Origin: Nocardia coubleae NBRC 108252
Lineage (GTDB): Bacteria; Actinomycetota; Actinomycetes; Mycobacteriales; Mycobacteriaceae
Length of the DNA: 64,000 bases
Direction of reading: 5' to 3'
NCBI RefSeq assembly: GCF_001612805.1
Contig: NZ_BDBD01000027.1
Span: 62,001-126,000 of the forward strand
Shown: positions 34,811 to 42,483 of the stretch, piece after piece
Layout: the number at the start of each line of letters is the position of its first letter
Numbering within the stretch: the first letter of the stretch is position 1
Notes under the pieces: model-generated
Database searches by the model: none
What the model saw: only the letters and a program-made list of their open reading frames with translations
What the model was told of the DNA's origin: nothing
Program-made: the position numbers and the translations under genes

Positions 34811-34987
34811 TCAGCTCGCGCCGGTCTCCGCGACGGGGGCCGGCGCGGAGCCGTTGCGGGAGTAGCCGAGACGCGGCGGTTCGGCGGCGGGTTCGGGCAG
34901 CTGGGGGCGCTTGCTGCGGGCGATCCAGGCCAGCGCGCCCGCACCGGCGATCGCGAGGGAGGCGATGAGCGGGTTACGAAGCTTCAT
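34811..34987 (-). CDS. Small single-pass membrane protein
   Basis: A 58-aa protein that begins MKLRNPLIASLAIAGAGALA (one hydrophobic helix, about 7-24) and has a Pro/Ala-rich tail with RSKRPQLPEP. The ATG at 34987 is chosen because upstream sequence in the same frame shows no conserved features. It is convergent with the ABC permease, with only 4 bp between stops. I do not recognise the family; it could be a short membrane protein of unknown role or a spurious call. Confidence 0.5.
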   Translation of the reverse strand: MKLRNPLIASLAIAGAGALAWIARSKRPQLPEPAAEPPRLGYSRNGSAPAPVAETGAS

Positions 34988-35086
34988 GCGACCACTGTGG
35001 CATAGAACGCCGCCGACGGCACAAACACGAAAACCACGCTCCACCAGGTGCCCGGCAGCGCGGTGACCGCGTGGCACCATTGCTGC

Positions 35087-35614
35087 GTGACCTCACCCCA
35101 TCAGACGGCCGTGGCGACGCTGCACACCAACCACGGCGATATCAAGATCGCGCTTTTCGGTAACCACGCGCCCAATACGGTGCGCAATTTCGTCGGCCTC
35201 GCCGACGGTAGCGCCCCGTACACCACCCCGAACGCGGGTGGCACGGAAGCTGGCCCGTTCTACGACGGCGCCGTCTTCCACCGGGTGATGCGGGGATTCA
35301 TGATCCAGGGCGGTGACCCGACCGGTACCGGCCGCGGCGGTCCGGGCTATGAATTCGGCGACGAGTTCCATCCAGAGCTGCGTTTCGATCGCGGATACCT
35401 GCTGGCCATGGCCAATGCGGGACCGGGCACCAACGGGTCGCAGTTCTTCATCACCGTCGGCCCGCAACCGCATCTGAACCGCAAGCACACGATTTTCGGC
35501 GAGGTGGTCGACCCGGATTCACGCAAGGTGGTCGACGCGATCGCGGCGGTGGAGACCGACCGCAACGATCGTCCGACCGAACCGGTCGTCATCTCCTCGG
35601 TCAAAATCGACTGA
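35087..35614 (+). CDS. ppiA: Peptidyl-prolyl cis-trans isomerase (cyclophilin type)
   Basis: A 175-aa cyclophilin that speeds proline isomerisation. Motifs include FHRVMRGFMIQGGDPTGTG (catalytic Arg in FHRV), MANAGPGTNGSQFFIT and the C-terminal HTIFGEVV. No signal peptide is present, so it is cytoplasmic, like Rv0009 (PpiA) of M. tuberculosis, whose position it shares. The start is the GTG at 35087 (TSPHQTAVATL). Confidence 0.95.
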   Translation: MTSPHQTAVATLHTNHGDIKIALFGNHAPNTVRNFVGLADGSAPYTTPNAGGTEAGPFYDGAVFHRVMRGFMIQGGDPTGTGRGGPGYEFGDEFHPELRFDRGYLLAMANAGPGTNGSQFFITVGPQPHLNRKHTIFGEVVDPDSRKVVDAIAAVETDRNDRPTEPVVISSVKID

Positions 35615-35626
35615 ATCCGGAAAACA

Positions 35627-35664
35627 GAACTCCCCGCCGCGATCGTCGCGGCGGGGAGTTCTTT
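35627..35664 (+). terminator. Intrinsic terminator of ppiA
   Basis: A perfect 16-bp stem (GAACTCCCCGCCGCGA with its complement) closes a TCG loop and is followed by TTT. It also faces the convergent PH-domain gene. Its 3' edge touches a parS-like site. Confidence 0.9.
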
Positions 35665-35679
35665 GCTTCACGTGAAACA
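35664..35679. promoter_or_regulatory. parS-like site distal to dnaA
   Basis: TGCTTCACGTGAAACA has one mismatch to the parS consensus. It lies in the ppiA/PH-domain convergent gap about 14 kb past dnaN, on the other side of the origin from the main group. Confidence 0.75.
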
Positions 35680-35682
35680 ACG

Positions 35683-36189
35683 TCAGTCGGTGGCGACCTT
35701 CGCGAAGCCGTTGACGACGAGGGCGTCGAAGACGTCGGCGGGGTTGGCGCCCAGGTCCCAGCGGCCGAAGATCAGCAGGCGCTCGGCGTCGTTGTGGCGG
35801 ACGTCGACCTCGAGCATGGTGTTCTTCCGGCCGATGCGCCGGTAGGAGGTCACACGGATCCGGTCGATGTGGTCGAGGGGGTACTCGTCGCGGCCGGTGA
35901 GAGTGCCGACGATCAGGCGCGGCGGGGAACCGGGAACCATGGTGAGCCGGGGGCGCTGACGCAGCGCGAGCACGGCCATGGCCAGCACCGCGACGGCGGC
36001 GACGCCGAGAAAGAGCCGCGAGGGACCGTCCTGGGCGAGAACGGCCGCTACGGTCAGCAGGAGGCCACCGCCGGTCACCGCGACCAGGGCGGCGGTCGGC
36101 GTGGTCCAGGACAAGCTGGCGGCGGGTCGACCTGCGTTCACGCGGCTTGTTCCCCCATTGATCCTCGAGTTGTCCACAGCTTCATCCAC
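35683..36189 (-). CDS. PH-domain (bPH) membrane protein
   Basis: The 168-aa protein has two transmembrane helices (about 33-52 and 60-77; TAALVAVTGGGLLLTVAAVL and LFLGVAAVAVLAMAVLAL). A cytoplasmic bacterial PH domain follows (about 85-165), with LIVGTLTGRDEYPLDHIDRI. It corresponds to Rv0010c, upstream of crgA, and is translated towards ppiA. Function is unknown; such domains often sit in membrane protein complexes. The ATG at 36189 lies next to TTGTCCACA (DnaA-box-like). Confidence 0.85.
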   Translation of the reverse strand: MDEAVDNSRINGGTSRVNAGRPAASLSWTTPTAALVAVTGGGLLLTVAAVLAQDGPSRLFLGVAAVAVLAMAVLALRQRPRLTMVPGSPPRLIVGTLTGRDEYPLDHIDRIRVTSYRRIGRKNTMLEVDVRHNDAERLLIFGRWDLGANPADVFDALVVNGFAKVATD

Positions 36190-36217
36190 AGGTGTGCATG
36201 AATGACAACGGTGTAGT

Positions 36218-36481
36218 TCAGCGCCACCGCATGGTCATGATGAGCCCGATGACCATCAGGCCGAAACCGATCAGGAAGTTCCAGGCGTTCAGGTCGTTCA
36301 TCCAGCTGATCTTCTCGGCAGCCAGGTAGTACACGAGCAGCCAGAGCAGGCCGGCCAGCATGAAGCCGAGCATGATCGCGACGTACCAGACAGGCGACGG
36401 ACCCGCCTTGACCTTCACCGGGGTACGGCTGGCAGGGCTCGGGGTGTAATCGGCCTTCTTACGGACCTTGGACTTGGGCAT
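36218..36481 (-). CDS. crgA: Cell division protein CrgA
   Basis: An 87-aa protein with two transmembrane helices (about 33-53 and 66-85), a charged cytoplasmic N-terminus, MPKSKVRKKADYTPSP, and the family motif NDLNAWNFLIGFGLMVIG. CrgA connects FtsZ, FtsI/PBPB and peptidoglycan synthesis in actinobacteria. It lies 28 bp upstream of the PH-domain gene and is divergent from pabA. The DUF881 and sortase genes often found between crgA and pabA in other actinobacteria are absent here. Confidence 0.95.
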   Translation of the reverse strand: MPKSKVRKKADYTPSPASRTPVKVKAGPSPVWYVAIMLGFMLAGLLWLLVYYLAAEKISWMNDLNAWNFLIGFGLMVIGLIMTMRWR

Positions 36482-36576
36482 GACGTCCTCGTATTCTCCG
36501 GTACTGGTCGTCTCCTAGGCTATCCCACCAGGTAATGGATGCGACGACCTACCGGCCGGGCACGTACCCTCGTTGC

Positions 36577-37239
36577 ATGCGTGTTCTGGTCGTCGACAAC
36601 TACGACAGCTTCGTGTTCAACCTGGTGCAATACCTCGGCCAGCTGGGTGCCGACGCCGTCGTATGGCGAAACGACGACCCGCGCCTGGCCGACCTCGACA
36701 CCCTGCTCGCCCGTGGCGACGAAGGCGGCGCTTTCGACGGCGTGCTGGTGAGCCCCGGGCCGGGCAGCCCCGACCGGGCGGGTGCGAGCATTCCGCTGGT
36801 GCATGCCGCCGCCAAATACGAGAAGCCGTTGCTCGGCGTGTGTCTCGGACACCAGGCCATCGGCGAGGCGTTCGGCGGCACCGTCGACCGGGCGCCGGAA
36901 CTGCTGCACGGCAAGACCAGTTCGGTGTACCACCTCGGCTCGGGCGTGTTGGCCGGTCTGCCCGACCCCTTCACCGCCACCCGCTACCACTCGCTCACCG
37001 TGCTCCCGGAGACCATGCCCGCGGAGCTGGAAGTGGTCGGCCACACCGAGAGCGGCATCGTGATGGCCATGCGCCACCGCAGCCTGCCGATCCACGGCGT
37101 GCAGTTCCACCCGGAGTCGGTGCTCACCCAGGGCGGGCACCGGATGCTGGCCAACTGGCTCGAGGTCTGCGGCGAACGCCCGGCCGAGGCGCTGGTGTCG
37201 GCGCTCGAGGCGGAGGTCGCCGCGCTGGTGACTCCGTGA
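36577..37239 (+). CDS. pabA: Aminodeoxychorismate/anthranilate synthase glutamine amidotransferase
   Basis: The 220-aa class I glutamine amidotransferase subunit releases ammonia for p-aminobenzoate (folate) or anthranilate synthesis. The catalytic triad is Cys89 (GVCLGHQ), His178 and Glu180 (HGVQFHPES). The oxyanion motif GPGSPD is intact at 61-66. The product is annotated in mycobacteria as TrpG/PabA (Rv0013). The synthase partner is not in the window, so folate versus tryptophan use is open. The ATG at 36577 is preferred over the in-frame ATG at 36535. The stop overlaps the next start. Confidence 0.9.
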   Translation: MRVLVVDNYDSFVFNLVQYLGQLGADAVVWRNDDPRLADLDTLLARGDEGGAFDGVLVSPGPGSPDRAGASIPLVHAAAKYEKPLLGVCLGHQAIGEAFGGTVDRAPELLHGKTSSVYHLGSGVLAGLPDPFTATRYHSLTVLPETMPAELEVVGHTESGIVMAMRHRSLPIHGVQFHPESVLTQGGHRMLANWLEVCGERPAEALVSALEAEVAALVTP

Positions 37240-37988
37240 GCGAGGTGCCTGCGGCATCCGGCGGTGGCGACGGGAGCGCCGCCCCGCCGAGACGCCCGCG
37301 AGTGCTCTTGTCTGTGGCGACCAGTCTCGATGGCTACATCGATGACGCGAGCGCGCAGCGGCTGCTGCTGTCCAACAGCGCCGACTTCGACGAGGTCGAC
37401 CGGCTGCGCGCCGAGTCCGACGCGGTCCTCATCGGTGCGGGTACCTTGCGGATCGACAATCCCCGCCTGTTGGTGAACAGCGCCGAGCGGCGGGCGACGC
37501 GGGTGTCGTCGGGCCGCCCGGAGTATCCGGTGAAGATCACCGTCACCGCGTCCGGCGAGCTGGATCCGCAGCTGCGCTTCTGGCACACCGGTGGCGCGAA
37601 AATCGTCTACACCACCACGGCAGGAGCGGTCCGGCTCGGCGACCGGCTCGTCGACACCGCCGAGATCGTGTGCCTCGGTGACCGGCTCGACCTGACCACC
37701 CTGCTCGACGACCTCGCCGCGCGCGGTATCCACAGGCTGATGGTCGAAGGCGGCACCCGGATGCACACAGGTTTCCTCGCCGCCGACCTGGTCGACGAGA
37801 TCCGCTTGGCGATCGCGCCGATCCTGGTCGGTGACGCGGCCGCGCCCCGCTTCGTCGGCCCGGCCCTGTTCCCCGGCGGACCACAGCGTCGACTCCACTT
37901 GACGGGTGTGGAACAACTTGGGGATGTCGCTGTCATGAACTACCTGGTCGGCGCACCGACAGACCCGGTTCATCCACCGGACCTGTGA
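37236..37988 (+). CDS. RibD C-terminal-type pyrimidine reductase
   Basis: A 250-aa stand-alone reductase of the dihydrofolate-reductase-like RibD_C fold. Motifs are SVATSLDGYI (about 28-37), AVLIGAGTLRIDNPRLLVN (about 64-82) and LMVEGGTRMHTGFLAADLVDEIRLAIAPILVG (about 168-199). In riboflavin biosynthesis such domains use NADPH to reduce the ribosyl side chain of the pyrimidine intermediate. The GTG start at 37236 overlaps the pabA stop (GTGA), so they are coupled. The next gene encodes a deaminase, so the pair mirrors the two halves of RibD. Confidence 0.82.
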   Translation: MSEVPAASGGGDGSAAPPRRPRVLLSVATSLDGYIDDASAQRLLLSNSADFDEVDRLRAESDAVLIGAGTLRIDNPRLLVNSAERRATRVSSGRPEYPVKITVTASGELDPQLRFWHTGGAKIVYTTTAGAVRLGDRLVDTAEIVCLGDRLDLTTLLDDLAARGIHRLMVEGGTRMHTGFLAADLVDEIRLAIAPILVGDAAAPRFVGPALFPGGPQRRLHLTGVEQLGDVAVMNYLVGAPTDPVHPPDL

Positions 37989-38089
37989 TCGGATTCCGGC
38001 TGCCGACCTGGGGAAATACCGCTGTTCACAGTTCATCCACCGGCGTACTGCACAACCTGAACATGACCGACTCCACAACTGCCACAGGC

Positions 38090-38098
38090 TGTGGATAA
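38090..38098 (-). promoter_or_regulatory. DnaA box upstream of the deaminase gene
   Basis: TGTGGATAA (reverse of TTATCCACA) lies 21 bp before the start. It is one of several isolated perfect boxes in this window. Confidence 0.55.
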
Positions 38099-38119
38099 CT
38101 TTCGAACCCAGGGGAAGAC

Positions 38120-38578
38120 GTGCACACAGACAGCCTCGATCACCGCTTCATGCACAGGGCCATCGAACTGGCCCGGCAGTGTCCGCCCAGTTCGACGGCC
38201 TACTCGGTGGGCGCCGTCATCGTCGTCGACGGTGTGGAAATCTCTACCGGCTACTCACGCGAGACCGACGAAAAGGTGCACGCCGAGGAATCGGCGCTGA
38301 ACAAACTCGACGCCGACGACCCCCGCCTGGCCCGCGCGACGATCTACAGCACGCTCGAACCCTGCTCGACGCGCGCCACCGCGACCCGGCTGCCGTGCAC
38401 CGACCGCATCCTGGCGGCGGGTATCCCCAGGGTGGTCATCGCCTGGCGCGAACCGAGCCTGTTCGTCGCGGCCTGCGAGGGTGTGGACAAACTCCGTACC
38501 AACGGTGTGGAGGTCGTCGAACTCACCGACCTGGCCGAGGCGGCCAGGTCGATGAACGATCACCTCGACCTGAGCTGA
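38120..38578 (+). CDS. CMP/dCMP deaminase-fold zinc deaminase (RibD N-terminal type)
   Basis: A 152-aa cytidine-deaminase-fold enzyme. Zinc and proton-shuttle residues are His54 and Glu56 (VHAEES) plus Cys82 (LEPCS) and Cys93. The spacing of ten residues between the two cysteines is longer than the two of dCMP deaminases and the eight of RibD (PCSHHGRTPPC). Substrate is therefore uncertain: a RibD-like pyrimidine deaminase is favoured by the adjacent reductase gene. The GTG start at 38120 lies 131 bp after the reductase stop and has GGGGAAG upstream. Confidence 0.8.
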   Translation: MHTDSLDHRFMHRAIELARQCPPSSTAYSVGAVIVVDGVEISTGYSRETDEKVHAEESALNKLDADDPRLARATIYSTLEPCSTRATATRLPCTDRILAAGIPRVVIAWREPSLFVAACEGVDKLRTNGVEVVELTDLAEAARSMNDHLDLS

Positions 38579-38584
38579 CGGGAG

Positions 38585-39004
38585 TCAGGGCCGCCCGTAG
38601 ATGGCGGTGACGAACTCGCCGAGCTGATTGTCGTCCAGGTGGCGAGCCAGATCGGCCTCGCTGATCATGCCGACCAGCCGCTTGTTCTCGATCACCGGCA
38701 TCCGCTTCACGCGATGGTCTTCCATCTGGTCGAGCACGTCTTCCACATCGGCGTCCGCGCTGATCCAGCGCGGCGTCGCCTCGCACAGTTCGGCCGCGGT
38801 CGTCAGTTCGGGTGACAGGCCGCGCGCGATGCACTTCACGACGATGTCGCGGTCGGTGATGATGCCGCACATGCGTTCGTTGTCGTCGGCGACGACGAGC
38901 GAGCCGACACCGAGATCGGCCATCGCCGCCGCGGCCGTGGCCACGGTGTCGTCGCGGGTGATCCACTGAGCGCCGGGCTTCATGATGTCCCTGGCTGTGG
39001 TCAT
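38585..39004 (-). CDS. Tandem CBS-domain protein
   Basis: The 139-aa protein is two CBS domains (about 8-62 and 70-125). They contain DDTVATAAAAMADLGVGSLVV and MRLVGMISEADLARHL-like repeats (VKRMPVIENKRLVGMISEADL). CBS pairs bind adenosyl ligands such as AMP, ATP or SAM as energy sensors. It is convergent with the deaminase, with 6 bp between ends. A GAGGAGGT ribosome-binding site precedes the ATG at 39004. Partner unknown. Confidence 0.9.
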   Translation of the reverse strand: MTTARDIMKPGAQWITRDDTVATAAAAMADLGVGSLVVADDNERMCGIITDRDIVVKCIARGLSPELTTAAELCEATPRWISADADVEDVLDQMEDHRVKRMPVIENKRLVGMISEADLARHLDDNQLGEFVTAIYGRP

Positions 39005-39069
39005 GGGCTACCTCCTCGTTCAGCAGTGCTGGGTGGGATGGAGCTAGCCCAAGTCTAGGCCCGTGGGCC

Positions 39070-40959
39070 TCACCGTGGAATGGGTGAGGCGCCTACCTGC
39101 AGGATCACGTTTCCGCTCATCGTAACCGAGGTGCCCGCAGGCGGGTTCTGCCCCACGACCTTGCCCGAGGCACTGCCGTCGAGGGTGATGACCGTCGTCT
39201 GGCTGAGCTGACCGGTCCAGCCCTGCGCACGCAACTTCTCCTGGGCCTGGGTGGGGGTGAGCCCGGTCAGGTCAGGAACGGTGATGCGGTCGCCGAGGGA
39301 CACCTGCACGGTGATGGTCGAGCCCTTCTCCGCGTTGCTGCCGCCCGCCGGGCTGGTGGAGAGCACCTGGCCCTTCGGTTGGGGCGAGAGCACCTCCTTG
39401 ACCTCCACCTTGAATCCGGCACTCACGGTGAGGTTCGGTTCGGCGACGGAGATGTCCTGGCCAACCACGTCGGGTACCCGGACCTGTTCGGGCCCGCTGC
39501 CGATGACGATGACGATCGGCTGCTCGATGTCGATGCGCACGCCCGCGGTCGGTTCTTGCCCGATCACCCGGTCGGTGTCGGCGACGCTGGAGGCGCGCCG
39601 CTGCACATTCGGATCCATCTGCAGCCCGGTCGAATTCAGCGCCTGCTCGGCCTCGGCCTGGGTCATCCCGAGGATGCGCGGCACCGCGACCTGCGCGGGT
39701 CCGGTCGACACCTGCAGGGTGACGGTACTGCCCTCGTCGATGCGCGACCCGCCGAGCGGCTGGGTGGCGATCACATTGCCCGGCGCGACCTTGCCGTCCG
39801 GTTTCTGCTGCACGGCCACGCTGAAACCGGCCTTGACGAGCTCGGATTCGGCCTGCTGCGCGGTCTTGCCGGACAAGTCGGGTACCGCGACCTGGTCGGG
39901 CTTGCTGCCCGGACCGATCAGCACCCAGAACATGCCGAACGCGACGGCGAGCGCCGCGGCGACGCCGAGCGCGATCAAACCGGTGCGATTGCCCTGCTCG
40001 GCGGGCGGGCCGACGGCGGGGTGTTCGGAGGTGTCGTCGCGGTCGTGGAACCGGCGCGGCGCCGGCTCGTCGTAGCCGGCGTAGTCCTCGTCGTTCATCA
40101 CCATCGGCGCGCTCGGCTTCTGCCCGCCGAGCACCCGGATCAGATCGGCGCGCATCTCCGCGGCGGTCTGGTAGCGGTTGGCCGGGTTCTTGGCCATCGC
40201 CTTGAGGATCACCGAATCGAGCTCGCGCGGGACCGCCGGGTTCACCGACGACGGCAGCGGCGGGTCTTCCTTCACATGCTGGTAGGCCACCGCGACCGGT
40301 GAATCACCGGTGAAAGGTGGCTGGCCGGTGAGGATTTCGAACAGCACACAGCCGACCGAGTACACGTCCGAGCGCGCGTCGACGGTCTCGCCGCGCGCCT
40401 GCTCGGGTGAAAGGTATTGCGCCGTACCGATCACGGCGGCGGTCTGGGTCATCGGGTTGGAGCTGTCGGCGATCGCGCGCGCGATGCCGAAGTCCATCAC
40501 CTTCACCGCGCCCGCGCGGTTGATCATGATGTTGGCGGGCTTCATGTCCCGGTGGACGATGCCCGCCTTGTGGCTGAAGTCGAGTGCGGCGCAGACATCG
40601 GCGACGATCTCCATCGCCTTGCGCGGCGCCAGCGGACCCTTGCCGCGCACGATGTCGCGCAGGGTGTCGCCCTCGACATACTCCATGACGATGTAGGGCA
40701 GCGGCCCGTCGTCGACGGTGGCCTCGCCGGTGTCGTAGACCGCGACGATGGCCGGGTGGTTCAGCGCGGCCGCGTTCTGCGCCTCGCGCTTGAAGCGCAG
40801 GTAGAACGTTGGGTCGCGGGCCAGGTCGGCGCGCAGCACCTTGATCGCGACGTCGCGCGAGAGGCGCACGTCGCGGGCCTTGTGCACCTCCGACATGCCG
40901 CCGAACCCGATGATCTCGCCCAGCTCGTACCGCGAGGAGAGATTCTTCGGGGTGGTCAT
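39070..40959 (-). CDS. pknB: Serine/threonine-protein kinase PknB
   Basis: A 629-aa receptor kinase that senses peptidoglycan fragments and lipid II and controls growth. The kinase domain (about 10-275) has Lys40, Asp138 in HRDMKPAN and Asp156 in DFG. The activation loop Thr171 and Thr173 match M. tuberculosis numbering exactly. A juxtamembrane linker is followed by one transmembrane helix (about 327-349). Four extracellular PASTA domains (about 357-629) follow. Known targets CwlM and MurJ and the phosphatase PstP are encoded in this window. Last gene of the leftward cluster; its ATG overlaps the pknA stop (ATGA). Confidence 0.97.
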   Translation of the reverse strand: MTTPKNLSSRYELGEIIGFGGMSEVHKARDVRLSRDVAIKVLRADLARDPTFYLRFKREAQNAAALNHPAIVAVYDTGEATVDDGPLPYIVMEYVEGDTLRDIVRGKGPLAPRKAMEIVADVCAALDFSHKAGIVHRDMKPANIMINRAGAVKVMDFGIARAIADSSNPMTQTAAVIGTAQYLSPEQARGETVDARSDVYSVGCVLFEILTGQPPFTGDSPVAVAYQHVKEDPPLPSSVNPAVPRELDSVILKAMAKNPANRYQTAAEMRADLIRVLGGQKPSAPMVMNDEDYAGYDEPAPRRFHDRDDTSEHPAVGPPAEQGNRTGLIALGVAAALAVAFGMFWVLIGPGSKPDQVAVPDLSGKTAQQAESELVKAGFSVAVQQKPDGKVAPGNVIATQPLGGSRIDEGSTVTLQVSTGPAQVAVPRILGMTQAEAEQALNSTGLQMDPNVQRRASSVADTDRVIGQEPTAGVRIDIEQPIVIVIGSGPEQVRVPDVVGQDISVAEPNLTVSAGFKVEVKEVLSPQPKGQVLSTSPAGGSNAEKGSTITVQVSLGDRITVPDLTGLTPTQAQEKLRAQGWTGQLSQTTVITLDGSASGKVVGQNPPAGTSVTMSGNVILQVGASPIPR

Positions 40960-42446
40960 TGCTGTCCTATGTTCGGGCCTACGGCGTTGTTGTCCTCATT
41001 CGGAAATGGTAGATCGAAGGTGGGGATACGCGGCTTGTCCCGGGTGGTGGTCGCCGCCGCCGGTTTCGTGGTGGTCGGTTCCGGTTTGGTCGTCTTGGGG
41101 ACGGTGGTCGTCGGTTCCGGTTTGGTCGTGGTCGGTTCCGGCGTGGTGGTCGGCGGTTCCGTGGTCGTCGTCGGTTCCGGCGTTGTCGTCGTCGGGCGGT
41201 CGGGTTGCGTCGGCGCGGGTTCCTCGGAGGTGACCGGCGGCGGCAGCGGACGGGTGGTCGTCACCGGCGGGGCAACCGGCGCGGTGGTCTGCACGGTGGT
41301 TGTGGTCGGGCCGGTGTCGCGGTTGGGTTCGCCGCCGAACAGCAGCCAGATCACGCCACCGCCGAGCAGCAGCGCACCCACACCGAGCGAGATCAGCCAT
41401 TTCTGGTTGTTCTTGGCATCGTTGGTCGCGGCGACGGCGGCGGGCGCGGCGGCCTGCGTGGCCGGGCCCGCGTATCCGCCGGTCGGCGGCTGATTGCCGA
41501 AACGCATGGTCGCGCCGTCGTAGTCGGCGGCCGGGATCACGGTGGTGGGGCCGGGCGGCAGCACGCGGGTCGCCCCGGTCATCGACGCGGCGGCACCACC
41601 GGGTACGGGCGGCATGTGCCCGGCGCGCACGGCGGCCACGGCGTCGGCGAACTCGCCACCGCTGCGGTAGCGCTGCGCCGGATCCTTGGCCATGGTGATC
41701 GCGATCAGCTCGTGCACATTGGCGGGCAGATCGGCGGGCAGCGGCGGCGGCGCGTCGCGCACGTGCTTCATGGCGACGGTGATCGCGCCCTCACCGGTGA
41801 ACGGGCGCACGCCTGCCAGCGCCTCGTACCCGACCACACCGAGGGAGTACACATCGGAGGCGGCGGTGGCGTCCTCGCCGACGGCCTGTTCGGGGGCGAT
41901 GTACTGGGCGGTGCCCATCACCATGCCGGTCTTGGTCACCGGGGAGGCGTCGACGGCCTTGGCGATGCCGAAGTCGGTGATCTTCACCTGACCGGTCGGC
42001 GTCACCAGGATGTTGCCCGGCTTCACGTCGCGGTGCACCACACCCGCGGCGTGGGCCACCTCGAGCGCGCGTCCGGTCTGCTCGAGCATGTCGAGGCCCT
42101 GGATCACCGAGAGTCTGCCCATGCGGTTGAGCACGGCGTTGAGGGGTTCGCCCTGCACCAGCTCCATCACCAGGTAGGCGGTTTCGCCGCCGGACGGGTC
42201 GGTGGTCTCGCCGTAGTCGTAGATGCCCGCGATCCCCGGCGCGTTGAGCTGCGCGGTGGTGCGTGCTTCGACCCGGAACCGCTGACGGAACGTCGGGTCG
42301 GCGGAGAACTCGGTCTTGAGGACCTTGACCGCCACCCGGCGGTCGAGCCGGGTGTCCATCGCTTCCCACACCTGACCCATACCGCCGGTGGCGATGAGCC
42401 GCTGCAGGCGGTAGCGGTCGGCGATCATGGCGCCGTTGTTCAGCAT
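40956..42446 (-). CDS. pknA: Serine/threonine-protein kinase PknA
   Basis: A 496-aa membrane kinase controlling cell shape and division. Kinase domain about 12-270: Lys41, Asp140 in HRDVKPGN, Asp158 in DFG, activation-loop Thr171 and Thr173. A transmembrane helix lies at about 350-370. The extracellular part (about 375-496) is not PASTA but a Thr/Pro tract (381-468) of PEPTTT-type repeats. This tract is much more regular than in M. tuberculosis PknA. Translationally coupled to pknB. An in-frame ATG seven codons downstream (MIADRY) is an alternative start. Confidence 0.96.
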   Translation of the reverse strand: MLNNGAMIADRYRLQRLIATGGMGQVWEAMDTRLDRRVAVKVLKTEFSADPTFRQRFRVEARTTAQLNAPGIAGIYDYGETTDPSGGETAYLVMELVQGEPLNAVLNRMGRLSVIQGLDMLEQTGRALEVAHAAGVVHRDVKPGNILVTPTGQVKITDFGIAKAVDASPVTKTGMVMGTAQYIAPEQAVGEDATAASDVYSLGVVGYEALAGVRPFTGEGAITVAMKHVRDAPPPLPADLPANVHELIAITMAKDPAQRYRSGGEFADAVAAVRAGHMPPVPGGAAASMTGATRVLPPGPTTVIPAADYDGATMRFGNQPPTGGYAGPATQAAAPAAVAATNDAKNNQKWLISLGVGALLLGGGVIWLLFGGEPNRDTGPTTTTVQTTAPVAPPVTTTRPLPPPVTSEEPAPTQPDRPTTTTPEPTTTTEPPTTTPEPTTTKPEPTTTVPKTTKPEPTTTKPAAATTTRDKPRIPTFDLPFPNEDNNAVGPNIGQQ

Positions 42447-42483
42447 CGGGGCCCCCGTGTTGTCACTCGCACACTCATTTCGT

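Noticed and set aside
38120..38578. Blasticidin-S or cytidine deaminase as product
   Set aside because: The adjacent RibD_C reductase and the RibD-like PC-x-C arrangement fit a pyrimidine deaminase of the RibD group better, although the substrate is unproven.
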